A stretch of 64,000 nucleotides of DNA. It comes from Arion vulgaris (Eukaryota; Mollusca; Gastropoda; Stylommatophora; Arionidae). The notes beneath the pieces are model-generated. The model did no database searches and was not told the origin of the DNA. It was given only the letters and a program-made list of their open reading frames with translations. Position 1 is the first letter of the stretch, and each line of letters starts with the position of its first letter. Of the stretch, positions 26,701 to 40,639 are shown piece after piece. Where the stretch lies: NCBI GenBank assembly GCA_020796225.1, contig CM036768.1, forward strand, positions 36,050,289 through 36,114,288, in the 5' to 3' direction. The translations under genes were made by a program, and so were the position numbers.

Positions 26701-29700
26701 GAGTTAGTGACGATTTGGAATCTAGTGAGGACAGTAACAGACAGTAGTTAGTGACGATTTGGAATCTAGTGAGGACAGTAACAGACAGTAGTTAGTGACG
26801 ATTTGGAATCTAGTGAGGACAGTAACAGACAGTAGTTAGTGACGATTTGGAATCTAGTGAGGACAGTAACAGACAGTAGTTATGGACGATTTGGAATCTA
26901 GTGAGGACAGTAACAGACAGTAGTTAGTGACGATTTGGAATCTAGTGAAGACAGTAACAGACAGTAGTTAGTGACGATTTGGAATCTAGTGGGGACAGTA
27001 ACAGACAGTAGTTGAGGACGATTTGAATCTAGTGAGGACAGTAACAGACAGTAGTTAGTGACGATTTAGAATCTAGTGAGGACAGTAACAGACAGTAGTT
27101 AGTGACGATTTAGAATCTAGCGAGGACAGTAACAGACAGTAGTTAGGAACGATTTGGAATCTAGTGAGGACAGTAACAGACAGTAGTTAGGGACGATTTG
27201 GAATCTAGCGAGGACAGTAACAGACAGTAGTTAGGAACGATTTGGAATCTAGTGAGGACAGTAACAGACATATTAGGACGATTTGGAATCTAGTGAGACA
27301 GTAACAGATAGTAGTTAGTGACGATTTGGAATCTAGTGAGGACAGTAACAGACAGAGTTAGGACGATTTGGAATCTAGTGAGGACAGTAACAGACAGTAG
27401 TTAGTGACGATTTGGAATCTAGTGAGGACAGTAACAGACAGTAGTTAGTGACGATTTGGAATCTAGTGAGGACAGTAACAGACAGTAGTTAGGGACGATT
27501 TGGAATCTAGTGAGGACAGTAACAGACAGTAGTTAGTGACGATTTGGAATCTAGTGAGGACAGTAACAGACAGTAGTTAGTGACGATTTGGAATCTAGTG
27601 AGGACAGTAACAGACAGTAGTTAGGGACGATTTGGAATCTAGTGAGGACAGTAACAGACAGTAGTTAGTGACGATTTGGAATCTAGTTGAGGACAGTAAC
27701 AGACAGTAGTTAGTGACGATTTGGAATCTAGTGAGGACAGTAACAGATAGTGTTAGTGACGATTTGGAATCTAGTGGGGACAGTAACAGACAGTAGTTAG
27801 TGACGATTTGGAATCTAGTGAGACAGTAACAGACAGTAGTTAGGGACGATTGGAATCTAGTGAGGACAGTAACAGACAGTAGTTAGTGACGTTGGAATCA
27901 AAGTAGAGATAGTAACAGACAGTAGTTAGGGACGATTTGGAATCTAGTGAGGACAGTAACAGACAGTAGTTAGTGACGATTTGGAATCTAGTGAGGACAG
28001 TAACAGACAGTAGTTAGTGACGATTTGGAATCTAGTGAGGACAATAACAGACAGTAGTTAGGACGATTTGGAATCTAGTGGGGACAGTAACAGACAGTAG
28101 TTAGTGACGATTTGGAATCTAGTGGGGACAGTAACGGGAAGTAGTTAGGACGATTTGGAATCTAGTGAAGACAGTAACAGACAGTAGTTAGTGACGATTT
28201 GGAATCTAGTGGGGAAACAGTAACAGACAGTAATTAGTGACGATTTGGAATCTAGTGGGGACAGTAACAGACAGTAGTTGGGGGACGATTTGGAATCTAG
28301 TGAGGACAGTAACAGACAGTAGTTAGTGACGATTTGGAATCTAGTGAGGACAGTAACAGACAGTAGTTAGTGACGATTTGGAATCTAGTGAGGACAGTAA
28401 CAGACAGTAGTTAGGGACGATTTGGAATCTAGTGGGGACAGTAACAGACAGTAGTTAGTGACGATTTGGAATCTAGTGAGGACAGTAACAGACAGTAGTT
28501 AGAACGATTTGAATCTAGTGAGGACAGTAACAGACAGTAGTTAGGGACGATTTGGAATCTAGTGAGGACAGTAACAGACAGTAGTTAGTGACGATTTGGA
28601 ATCTAGTGAGGACAGTAACAGACAGTAGTTAGTGACGATTTGGAATCTAGTGAGGACAGTAACAGACAGTAGTTATGGACGATTTGGAATCTAGTGAGGA
28701 CAGTAACAGACAGTAGTTAGTGACGATTTGGAATCTAGTGAAGACAGTAACAGACAGTAGTTAGTGACGATTTGGAATCTAGTGAGGACAGTAACAGACA
28801 GTAGTTAGGACGATTTGGAATCTATGAGACAGTAACAGACAGTAGTTAGTGACGATTTGGAATCTAGTTAGGACAGTAACAGACAGTAGTTAGTGACGAT
28901 TTGGAATCTAGTGAGGACAGTAACAGACAGTAGTTAGTGACGATTTGGAATCTAGTGAGGACAGTAAAAGACAGTAGTTAGTGACGATTTGGAATCTAGT
29001 GAGGACAGTAACAGACAGTAGTTAGTGACGATTTGGAATCTAGTGAAGACAGTAACAGACAGTAGTTAGGGACGATTTGGAATCTAGTGAGGACAGTAAC
29101 AGACAGTAGTTAGTGACGATTTGGAATCTAGTGAGGACAGTAACAGACAGTAGTTAGGGACGATTTGGAATCAAAGTGAGGACAGTAACAGACAGTAGTT
29201 AGTGACGATTTGGAATCTAGTGAGGACAGTAACAGACAGTAGTTAATGACATTTGGAATCTAGTGAGGACAGTAACAGACAGTAGTGTGACGATTTGGAA
29301 TCTAGTGAGGACAGTAACAGACAGTAGTTAGTGACGATTTGGAATCTAGTGAGGACAGTAACAGACAGTAGTTAGTGACGATTTGGAATCTAGTGGGGAC
29401 AGTAACAGACAGTAGTTAGTGACGATTTGGAATCTAGTGAGGACAGTAACAGACAGTAGTTAGTGACGATTTGGAATCTAGTTAGGACAGTAACAGACAG
29501 TAGTTAGTGACGATTTGGAATCTAGTGAGGACAGTAACAGACAGTAGTTAGGACGATTTGGAATCTAGTGAGACAGTAACAGCAGTAGTTAGTGACGATT
29601 TGGAATCTAGTGAGGACAGTAAAAGACAGTAGTTAGTGACGATTTGGAATCTAGTGAGGACAGTAACAGACAGTAGTAGGACGATTTGGAATCTAGTGAG

Positions 29701-32700
29701 GACAGTAACAGACAGTAGTTAGTGACGATTTAGAATCTAGTGAGGACAGTAACAGACAGTAGTTAGTGACGATTTAGAATCTACGAGACAGTAACAGACA
29801 GTAGTTAGGAACGATTTGGAATCTATGAGACAGTAACAGCAGTAGTTAGGGACGATTTGGAATCTAGCGAGGACAGTAACAGACAGTAGTTAGGAACGAT
29901 TTGGAATCTAGTGAGGACAGTAACAGACAGTAGAGGACGATTTGGAATCTAGTGAGGACAGTAACAGACAGTAGTTAGTGACGATTTGGAATCTAGTGAG
30001 GACAGTAACAGACAGTAGTTAGGACGATTTGGAATCTAGTGAGGACAGTAACAGACATATTAGTGACGATTTAGAATCTAGTGAGACAGTAACAGACAGT
30101 GATTAGTGACGATTTGGAATCTAGTGAGGACAGTAACAGACAGTAGTTAGGGACGATTTGGAATCTAGTGAGGACAGTAACAGACAGTAGTTAGGGACGA
30201 TTTGGAATCTAGTAGGACAGTAACAGACAGTAGTTAGTGACGATTTGGAATCTAGTGAGGACAGTAACAGACAGTAAGTTAGTGACGATTTGGAATCTAG
30301 TGAGGACAGTAACAGACAGTAGTTAGTGACGATTTGGAATCTAGTGAGGACAGTAACAGACAGTGTTAGGACGATTTGGAATCTAGTGAGGACAGTAACA
30401 GACAGTAGTTAGTGACGATTTGGAATCTAGTGAGGACAGTAACAGACAGTAGTTAGGGACGATTTGGAATCTAGTGAAGACAGTAACAGACAGTAGTTAG
30501 TGACGATTTGGAATCTAGTGAGGACAGTAACAGACAGTAGTTAGGACGATTTGGAATCTAGTGAGACATAACAGACAGTAGTTATGGACGATTTGGAATC
30601 TAGTGAGGACAGTAACAGACAGTAGTTAGTGACGATTTGGAATCTAGTGGGGACAGTAACAGACAGTAGTTAGGACGTTTTGGGAATCTAGTGAGGACAG
30701 TAACAGACAGTAGTTAGTGACGATTTGGAATCTAGTGAGGACAGTAACAGACAGTAGTTAGTGACGATTTGGAATCTAGTGAGGACAGTAACAGACAGTA
30801 GTTATGGACGATTTGGAATCTAGTGAGGACAGTAACAGACAGTAGTTAGTGACGATTGGAATCTAGTGAGGACAGTAACAGACAGTAGTTAGTGACGATT
30901 TGGAATCTAGTGAGGACAGTAACAGACAGTAGTTAGTGACGATTTGGGAATCTAGTGGGGACAGTAACAGACAGTAGTTAGTGACGATTTGGAATCTAGT
31001 GAAGACAGTAACAGACAGTAGTTAGTGACGATTTGGAATCTAGTGAGGACAGTAACAGACAGTAGTTAGGGACGATTTGGAATCTAGTGAGGACAGAAAC
31101 AGACAGTAGTTAGTGACGATTTGGAATCTAGTGAGGACAGTAACAGACAGTAGTTAGTGACGATTTGGAATCTAGTGAGGACAGTAACAGACAGTAGTTA
31201 GGGACGATTTGGAATCTAGTGAGGAAAAGTAACAGACAGAGTTAGTGACGATTTGGAATCTAGTGAGGACAGTAACAGACAGTAGTTAGTGACGATTTGA
31301 ATCTAGTGAGACAGTAACAGACAGTAGTTAGGGACGATTTGGAATCTAGTGAAGACAGTAACAGACAGTAGTTAGTGACGATTTGGAATCTAGTGAGGAC
31401 AGTAACAGACAGTAGTTAGTGACGATTTGGAATCTAGTGAAGACAGTAACAGACAGTAGTTAGTGACGATTTGGAATCTAGTGAGGACAGTAACAGACAG
31501 TAGTTAGTGACGATTTGGAATCTAGTGAGGACAGTAACAGACAGTAGTTAGTGACGATTTGGAATCTAGTGAGGACAGTAACAGACAGTAGTTAGGGACG
31601 ATTTGGAATCTAGTGAGGACAGTAACAGACAGTAGTTAGTGACGATTTGGAATCTAGTGAGGACAGTAACAGACAGTAGTTAGGACGATTTGGAATCTAG
31701 TAGGACAGTAACAGACAGTAGTTAGTGACGATTTGGAATCTAGTGAGGACAGTAACAGAATAATTAGTGACGATTTGGAATCTAGTGAGGACAGTAACAG
31801 ACAGTAGTTAGTGACGATTTGGAATCTAGTTAGGACAGTAACAGACAGTAGTTAGTGACGATTTGGAATCTAGTGAGGACAGTAACAGACAGTAAGTTAG
31901 TGACGATTTGGAATCTAGTGAGACAGTAACAGAGCAAGTAGTTAGTGACGATTTGGAATCTAGTGGGGACAGTAACAGACAGTAGTTAGTGACGATTTGG
32001 AATCTAGTGAGGACAGTAACAGACAGTAGTTAGTGACGATTTGGAATCTAGTGAGACAGTAACAGACAGTAGTTAGACGATTTGGAATCTAGTGAGGACA
32101 GTAACAGACAGTAATTAGGACGATTTGGAATCTAGTGAGGACAGTAACAGAAAAGTATTAGTGACGATTTGGAATCTAGTGAGGACAGTAACAGACAGTA
32201 GTTAGTGACGATTTGGAATCTAGTGAGGAAAAGTAACAGACAGTAGTTAGGGACGATTTGGAATCTAGTGAGGACAGTAACGGACAGTAAGTTAGTGACG
32301 ATTTGGAATCAGGAGGACAGTAACAGACAGTAGTTATGGACGATTTGGAATCTAGTGAGGACAGTAACAGACAGTAGTTAGTGACGATTTGGAATCTAGT
32401 GAGGACAGTAACAGACAGTAGTTAGTGACGATTTGGAATCTAGTGAGGACAGTAACAGACAGTAGTTAGTGACTATTTGGAATCTAGTGAGGACAGTAAC
32501 AGACAGTAGTTAGTGAAGATTTGGAATCTAGTGAGGACAGTAACAGACAGTAGTTAGTGACGATTTGGAATCTAGTGAGGACAGTAACAGACAGTAGTTA
32601 GGAACGATTTGGAATCTAGTGAGGACAGTAACAGACAGTAGTTAGGGACGATTTAGAACCCAGTGGGGACAGTAACAGACAGTAGTTAGGGACGATTTAG

Positions 32701-35700
32701 AATCTAGTGAAGACAGTAACAGACAGTAGTTAGTGACGATTTAGAATCTAGTGAGGACAGTAACAGACAGTAGTTAGTGACGATTTAGAATCTAGTGAGG
32801 ACAGTAACAGACAGTAGTTAGTGACGATTTGGAATATAGTGAGGACAGTAACAGACAGTAGTTAGGAACGATTTGGAATCTAGTGAGGACAGTAACAGAC
32901 AGTAGTTAGGGACGATTTGGAATCTAGTGAGGACAGTAACAGACAGTAGTTAGGGGCGATTTGGAATCTAGTGAGGACAGTAACAGACATTAGTTAGTGA
33001 CGATTTGGAATCTAGTGAGGACAGTAACAGACAGTAGTTGGGGACGATTTAGAATCTAGTGAGGACAGTAACAGAAAGTAGTTAGTGACGATTTGGAATC
33101 TAGTGAGGACAGTAACAGACAGTAGTTAGTGACGATTTGGAATCTAGTGAAGACAGTAACAGACAGTAGTTAGTGACGATTTGGAATCTAGTGAGGACAG
33201 TAACAGACAGTAGTTAGTGACGATTTGGAATCTAGTTGAGGACAGTAACAGACAGTAGTTAGTGACGATTGGAATCTAGTGAGGACAGTAACAGACAGTA
33301 GTTAGTGACGATTTAGAATCTAGTGAGGACAGTAACAGACAGTAGTTAGCGACGATTTGGAATCTAGTGAGGACAGTAACAGACAGTAGTTATGGACGAT
33401 TTGGAATCTAGTGAGGACAGTAACAGACAGTAGTTAGTGACGATTTGGAATCTAGTGAGGACAGTAACAGACAGTAGTTATGGACGATTTGGAATCTAGT
33501 GAGGACAGTAACAGACAGTAGTTAGTGACGATTTGGAATCTAGTGAGGACAGTAACAGACAGTAGTTAGGAACGATTTGGAATCTAGTGAGGACAGTAAC
33601 AGACAGTAGTTAGTGACGATTTGGAATCTAGTGAGACAGTAAAGATACTAGTTAGGGACGATTTGGAATCTAGGAGACAGTAACAGACAGTAGTTAGTGA
33701 CGATTTGGAATCTAGTGAGGACAGTAACAGACAGTAGTTAGTGAAGATTTGGAATCTAGTGAGGACAGTAACAGACAGTAGTTAGTGACGATTTGGAATC
33801 TAGTGAAGACAGTAACAGACAGTAGTTAGTGACGATTTGGAATCTAGTGAGGACAGTAACAGACAGTAGTTAGGACAAATTTGGAATCTAGTGAGGACAG
33901 TAACAGACAGTAGTTAGTGACATTTGGAATCTAGTGAGGACAGTAACAGACAGTAGTTGGGACGATTTGAATCTAGTGAGACAGTAACAGACAGTAGTTA
34001 GTGACGATTTGGAATCTAGTGAGGACAGTAACAGACAGTAGTTAGGGACGATTTTGAATCTAGTGAGGACAGTAACAGACAGTAGTTAGTGACGATTTGG
34101 AATCTAGTGAGGACAGTAACAGACAGTAGTTAGGGACGATTTGGAATCTAGTGAGGACAGTAACAGACAGTAGTTAGTGACGATTTGGAATCTAGTGAGG
34201 ACAGTAACAGACAGTAGTTAGTGGCGATTTGGAATCTAGTGAGGACAGTAACAGACAGTAGTTAGTGACGATTTGGAATCTAGTGAGGACAGTAACAGAC
34301 AGTAGTTAGTGACGATTTGGAATCTAGTGAGGACAGTAACAGACAGTAAGTTAGGACGATTTGGAATCTAAGTGAGACAGTAACAGACAGTAGTTAGTGA
34401 CGATTTGGAATCTAGTGGGGACAGTAACAGACAGAGTTAGGACGATTTGGAATCTAGTGAGGACAGTAACAGACAGTAGTTAGTGAAGATTTGGAATCTA
34501 GTGAGGACAGTAACAGACAGTAGTTAGTGACGATTTGGAATCTAGTGAGGACAGTAACAGACAGTAGTTAGGGACGATTTGGAATCTAGTGAGGACGTAA
34601 CAGACAGTAGTTAGGACGATTTGGAATCTAGTGAGGACAGCATAACAGACGTAGCTAGTGACGATTTGGAATCTAGTGAAGACAGTAACAGACAGTAGTT
34701 AGTGACGATTTGGAATCTAGTGAGGACAGTAACAGACAGTAGTTAGTGACGATTTGGAATCTAGTGAGGACAGTAACAGACAGGAGTTAGGGACGATTTG
34801 GAATCTAGTGAGGACAGTAACAGACAGTAGTTAGTGACGATTTGGAATCTAGTGAGGACAATAACAGACAGTAGTTAGGGACGATTTGGAATCTAGTGAG
34901 GACAGTAACAGACAGTAGTTAGTGACGATTTGGAATCTAGTGAGGACAGTAACAGACAGTAGTTAGTGACGATTTGGAATCTAGTGAGGACAGTAACAAA
35001 ATAGTTAGTGACGATTTGGAATCTAGTGAGGACAGTAACAGACAGTAGGTTAGGACGATTTGGAATCTAGTGAGGACAGTAACAGACAGTAGTTAGTGAC
35101 GATTTGAAATCTAGTGAGACAGTAACAGACAGTAATTAGGACGATTTGGAATCTAGTGAGGACAGTAACAGACAGTAGTTAGTGACGATTTGGAATCTAG
35201 TGAGGACAGTAACAGACAGTAGTTAGTGACGATTTGGAATCTAGTGAGGACAGTAACAGACAGTAGGTAGTGACGATTTGGAATCTAGTGAGGACAGTAA
35301 CAGACAGTAGTTAGTGACGATTTGGAATCTAGTGAGGACAGTAACAGACAGTAGTTAGTGACGTTTTGGAATCTAGTGAGGACAGTAACAGACAGTAGTT
35401 AGGGACGATTTGGAATCTAGTGAGGACAGTAACAGACAGTAGTTAGTGACGATTTGGAATCTAGTGGGGACAGTAACAGACAGTAATTAGGACGATTTGA
35501 ATCTAGTGAGGACAGTAACAGACAGTAGTTAGGGACGATTTGGAATCTAGTGAGGACAGTAACAGACAGTAGTTAGTGACGATTTGGAATCTAGTGAGGA
35601 CAGTAACAGACAGTAGTTAGTGACGATTTGGAATCTAGTTGAGGACAGTAACAGACAGTAGTTAGTGACGATTTGGAATCTAGTGAGGACAGTAACAGAC

Positions 35701-38551
35701 AGTAGTTAGTGACGATTTAGAATCTAGTGAGGACAGTAACAGACAGTAGTTAGGGACGATTTGGAATCTAGTGAAGACAGTAACAGACAGTAGTTAGTGA
35801 CGATTTGGAATCTAGTGAGGACAGTAACAGACAGTAGTTAGTGACGATTTGGAATCTAGTGAGGACAGTAACAGACAGTAGTTAGGGACGATTTGGAATC
35901 TAGTGAGGACAGTAACAGACAGTAGTTAGTGACGATTTGGAATCTAGTGAGGACAGTAACAGACAGTAGTTGGGTGACGATTTGGAATCTAGTGAGGACA
36001 GTAACAGACAGTAGTTATGGACGATTTGGAATCTAGTGAGGACAGTAACAGACAGTAGTTAGTGACGATTTGGAATCTAGTGAGGACAGTAACAGACAGT
36101 AGTTAGTGACGATTTGGAATCTAGTGAGGACAGTAACAGACAGTAGTTAGGGACGATTTGGAATCTAGTGAGGACAGTAACAGACAGTAGTTAGTGACGA
36201 TTTGGAATCTAGTGAGGACAGTAACAGACAGTAGTTAGTGACGATTTGGAATCTAGTGAGGACAGTAACAGACAGTAGTTAGTGACGATTTGGAATCTAG
36301 TGAGGACAGTAACAGACAGTAGTTAGTACGATTTAGAATCTAGTGAGACAGTAACAGACAGTAGTTAGGGACGATTTGGAATCTAGTGAGGACAGTAACA
36401 GACAGTAGTTAGTGACGATTTGGAATCTAGTGGGGACAGTAACAGACAGTAGTTAGTGGCGATTTGGAATCAAAGTGAGGACAGTAACAGACAGTAGTTA
36501 GTGACGATTTGGAATCTAGTGAGACAGTAACAGACAGTAGTTGAGGACGATTTGGAATCTAGTGAGGACAGTAACAGACAGTAGTTAGTGACGATTTGGA
36601 ATCCAGTGAGGACAGTAACAGACAGTAGTTGGGGACGATTTGGAATCTAGTGAGGACAGTAACAGACAGTAGTTAGTGACGATTTAGAATCTAGTAGGAC
36701 AGTAACAGACAGTAGTTAGTGACGATTTGGAATCTAGTGAGACAGTAACAGACAGTGAGTTAGACGATTTGGAATCTAGTGAGGACAGTAACAGACAGTA
36801 GTTAGGACAAATTTGGAATCTAGTGAGGACAGTAACAGACAGTAGCTAGTGACGATTTGGAATCTAGTGAGGACAGTAACAGACAGTAGTTAGTGACGAT
36901 TTGGAATCTAGTGAGGACAGTAACAGACAGTAGTTAGTGACGATTTGGAATCTAGTGAGGACAGTAACAGACAGTAGTTAGGGACGATTTGGAATCTAGT
37001 GAGGACAGTAACAGACAGGAGTTAGTGACGATTTGGAATCTAGTGAGGACAGTAACAGACAGTAGTTAGGGACGATTTGGAATCTAGTGAGGACAGTAAC
37101 AGACAGTAGTTGTGACGATTTGGAATCTAGTGAGGACAGTAACAGACAGTAGTTAGGACGATTTGGAATCTAGTAGACAGTAACAGACAGTAGTTAAGTG
37201 ACGATTTGAAATCTAGTGGGGACAGTAACAGACAGTAGTTAGGACGATTTGGAATCTAGTGAGACAGTAACAAGACAGTAGTTATGACGATTTGGAATCT
37301 AGTAAGGACAGTAACAGACAGTAAAGTGAGATTTGGAATCTAGTGAGGACAGTAACAGACAGTAGTTAGTGACGATTTGAATCTAGTGAGACAGTAACAG
37401 ACAGAGTGTGACGATTTGGAATCTAGTGAGGACAGTAACAGACAGTAGTTAGTGACGATTTGGAATCTAGTAAAGGACAGTAACAGACAGTAGTTAGGGA
37501 CGATTTGGAATCTAGTGAGGACAGTAACAGAGCATAGTTAGTGACGATTTGGAATCTAGTGAGGACAGTAACAGACAGTAGTTATGGACGATTTGGAATC
37601 TAGTGAGGACAGTAACAGACAGTAGTTAGGGACGATTTGGAATCTAGTGAGGACAGTAAACAGACATATTAGTGACGATTTGGAATCTAGTGAGGAGCAA
37701 GTAACAGACATAGTTAGTGACGATTTGGAATCTAGTGAGGACAGTAACAGACAGTAATTATGACGATTTAGAATCTAGTGAGGACAGTAACAGACAAGTT
37801 AGGGACGATTTGGAATCTAGTAGGACAGTAACAGAGCATAGTTATGACGATTTGGAATCTAGTGAGACAGTAACGACAGTAGTTAGTGACGATTTGGAAT
37901 CAAAGTGAGACAGTAACAGACAGTAGTTAGGGACGATTTGGAATCTAGTGAGGACAGTAACAGACAGAAAGTTAGTGACGATTGGAATCAGTGAGACAGT
38001 AACAGACAGGAGTTAGTGACGATTTGGAATCTAGTGAGGACAGTAACAGACAGTAGTTATGGACGATTTGGAATCTAGTGAGGACAGTAACAGACAGTAT
38101 ATGACGATTTGAATCTAGTAGGACAGTAACAGACAGTAGTTAGTGACGATTTGGAATCTAGTGAGGACAATAACAGACAGTGATTAGGGACGATTTGGAA
38201 TCTAGTGAAGACAGTAACAGACAGTAGTTAGTGACGATTTGGAATCTAGTGAGGACAGTAACAGACAGTAGTTAGTGACGATTTGGAATCTAGTAGGACA
38301 GTAACAGTAAGTTAGTGACGATTTGGAACCCTAGTGAGGACAGTAACAGACAGTAGTTAGTGACGATTTAGAATCTAGTGAGGACAGTAACAGACAGTAG
38401 TTAGGACGATTTGGAATCTAGTGAGGACAATGTAACAGACATGTTAAAGGACGATTTGGAATCTAGTGAGGACAGTAACAGACAGTAGTTAGTGACGATT
38501 TGGAATCTAGTGATGACAGTAACAGACAGTAGTTAGGGACGATTTGGAATC
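23724..38551. repeat. 44-bp satellite array, ~337 copies
   Basis: Unit in two halves: GACGATTTGGAATCTAGTGA then GGACAGTAACAGACAGTAGT plus TAGT. 14,828 bp divided by 44 gives about 337 units. The main variants are TTAGTGAC, TTAGGGAC, TTATGGAC and TTAGGAAC, and GAGGACAG, GAAGACAG and GGGGACAG. Many units lack one or two bases, most often at GG or TTT. No other sequence interrupts the array. In one frame a unit reads DDLESSEDSNRQ then stop. Confidence 0.98.
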
Positions 38552-39060
38552 GTATTTTATATTAGATATTCTGGTAATTTAAATAAAATTAGCAGTATTG
38601 CTAATGAAGAAGGAGCGTATCTTCAAAGCAGAAGCCAGATATGTAAAACCCTCATATAATCAAATTTTTTTAACAGAAAAGGATGAAACTTGACTATGTT
38701 GTGTAGAAATTGATATTCTAAGGAACTGGTGTAGTTTTTGTTAGCTTTGGATCATTGGAAAACTTACAAATGTTGGTAAGTTCACATCTTTCCTCAAAAT
38801 CTTTAATTACAATTTTGTCATTTTAAATATACATTTAATGCTTTAAGTGTATTTTAAAATTCAAATACAGCAAGTGGGTGTTTGTAATAGATTTTTCAAT
38901 TGTGCACATTTTGGTGTATGCAGTTTGTCTCTGCTGTTGAATGTAAGAAAGTTATAACAAATTTTGTAAGGACATCTTCGCCTTAAAATTTGTTCCTAAA
39001 AACAGTGCGTAAAAAAGGCGGTTTTAGTATGCGTATTGTAAGAGTTAAGAATGTGGTCTG
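38552..39060. other. unassigned sequence after the satellite
   Basis: AT-rich, no coding match. Near 39000-39050 the sequence CAGTGCGTAAAAAAGGCGG to GTAAGAGTTAA could be the end of a piggyBac-like element; see findings. Confidence 0.4.
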
Positions 39061-39069
39061 GTTTACTGT

Positions 39070-39220
39070 TCTCTTCGTTCACCAGCTATGAATTCAAGCG
39101 TAGTCAGAATGAAGCTTCGTTCTGATTGTTTCGTGAAGGCATGCTTTTCTTATCATCAGTGTCCCCCGCCATACAGATGTGTCGTCTCCGACTTCAGATG
39201 TACTTGCAGTTAGGATCCTC
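39070..39220 (-). mobile_element. decayed SINE fragment
   Basis: CACCAGCTATGAATTCAAGCG, CGCCATACAGATG and CCGACTTCAGATGTACTTG parallel 3140-3250 and the SINE-gamma body. Confidence 0.45.
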
Positions 39221-39242
39221 AAGTATTGATATCGGTCTCGTC

Positions 39243-39399
39243 TGTGTGTTTCCGGTACCCTCAGGGGAAGTATAGAATAGTAACACTACGACCTACAAGG
39301 CATGTCGTAAGAGGCGACTGGGGTAGGGATCTAGGAAAGCTACTCTAGTAAATAAAAAGAGTCGTAGAAATCGGATGTGTTGGTATACACGTTAGCTGT
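39243..39399 (+). mobile_element. SINE-beta, 3'-truncated
   Basis: CGGTACCCTCAGGGGAAG, CATGTCGTAAGAGGCGACTG, GGATCTAGGAAAGCTACTCT and AAATCGGATGTGTTGG; ends where the hairpin starts. Confidence 0.82.
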
Positions 39400-39400
39400 C

Positions 39401-39518
39401 GGGGCATTGTTTGCAAGAAAGTCAGCAAGCTCGTTACCCTGCACTCTTGCACTCTGCACACCTGGACATGCAAGAGTGCAGGGTAACGAGCGTGCTGACT
39501 TTCTTGCAAACAATGCCC
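39401..39518. repeat. 50-bp inverted repeat (hairpin)
   Basis: Arm 39402-39451 and arm 39469-39518 are complementary at 49 of 50 positions, separated by 17 nt. The right arm belongs to LINE-4 coding sequence (GNERADFLAN); the left arm is its inverse. Confidence 0.95.
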
Positions 39519-39790
39519 TGACTCAAGTGAGCAGAAGTATGGACAGAGCCGATATCATCAATGCGGCACGCTCTCAATTATGTCACATGGGCAAGTCTCA
39601 GACACTGGAACGAGTTCGAGAATTAGGCGTTAAGTTTGGACATGCCAGACAGTGCCGTCTTCGTGGTAAAGAGAAAAGATATAGTAATCAACTTCCATGG
39701 GTACTGTGAGCAAATGAACTGTGGATGGCTGCTGCAGCGGAGGACAGAGCACGAATGGGAATGTTAAATGAGCCATGACGTCGATCGCAT
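39452..39790 (+). mobile_element. LINE-4 3' fragment (RNase H end)
   Basis: Encodes PGHARVQGNERADFLANNAL, an RNase H motif, then QTLERVRELGVKFGHARQCR. Homologous to 53806-54125. It ends GATCGCATAACATAACATAA. Confidence 0.8.
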
Positions 39791-40254
39791 AACATAACAT
39801 AACTCCAGCATGTCCAGTTGTATACAGACAAGCTATTTTATTGAGATGTGATCTCCGAATGCTGTCCACCCACTCCACGAACAGGCTTCCAGATTCAATC
39901 CTGTGAAGCATATTCATCGAGTCTGATATGATAATCGTATGTGTTACCTGTTGTTCAGCCACCCATAAGGTTAAGTGATTAGGATAATTATGATTATGGT
40001 AAGAATTGCGATGAAAATGTCAAGTGAACATCAATTTTTCAATTCACCTGAACAAATGATGGCGTGAAAATAACTCTAATATTTGTTGGTATCGACAAAA
40101 TAAAAATTACAAAACCTTGAAGCACGGCTGTTGTAATTGGAAAGTGGAAATAAACAAAATATTCAAATCGATGCTTATGACGTAGAGCCCACGTTCTAGT
40201 ATTTGGAAATAGGTTGCGAGAGTTTACTACAATTTAAATTAGGATAGGGTTTCC
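39791..40254. other. unassigned sequence
   Basis: The minus strand at 39962-39840 weakly resembles an RNase H segment (QVTHTIIISDSMNMLHRIES), probably the inverse of a LINE-4-like copy. The remainder is unassigned. Confidence 0.45.
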
Positions 40255-40450
40255 TATCATTATCGTCATCAAATAGCTTGTCCTGAGCAGAACTTTGCCA
40301 CCCCAACAGTCCTCCGAAATGTCTCTCTCTTGTAGGCCAGATGTCTCGCCTCTGCAGCCGTCATGTTTAAACAAGCCATCAGTCATATCCTGAATCCATC
40401 TTCCCCGTGGTCTTCCTCATCTTCTCTTGAAAAATATCCAGATGTCTCCA
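40255..40450 (-). mobile_element. LINE-6 3' end
   Basis: ATCAAATAGCTTGTCCTGAG, AGAACTTTGCCACCCCAACA and TCCTGAATCCATCTTCCCCG repeat the 41248-41410 sequence in the same orientation. Confidence 0.72.
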
Positions 40451-40639
40451 TGAGGGAGCGAACATGGTACCTTTAGCACGAGAGACGAGCATCTAACGAC
40501 GCCACAGAGACCACCTGAATTCTGCTATTGTTTGCACGTAATGGTAATATATTGTGATACATTCTAATGCGATTCCATGTGATGTCCAAGATATTTCACT
40601 TTCTGTTATTTCTATGTATGTGATACTGGATTCTTTTCT

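Noticed and set aside
37717..37908. 63-codon frame with DDLESSEDSNR repeats
   Set aside because: It exists only because local indels remove stops from satellite units.
23724..38551. CRISPR-like array
   Set aside because: Units are contiguous with no unique spacers and the genome is eukaryotic; it is a satellite.
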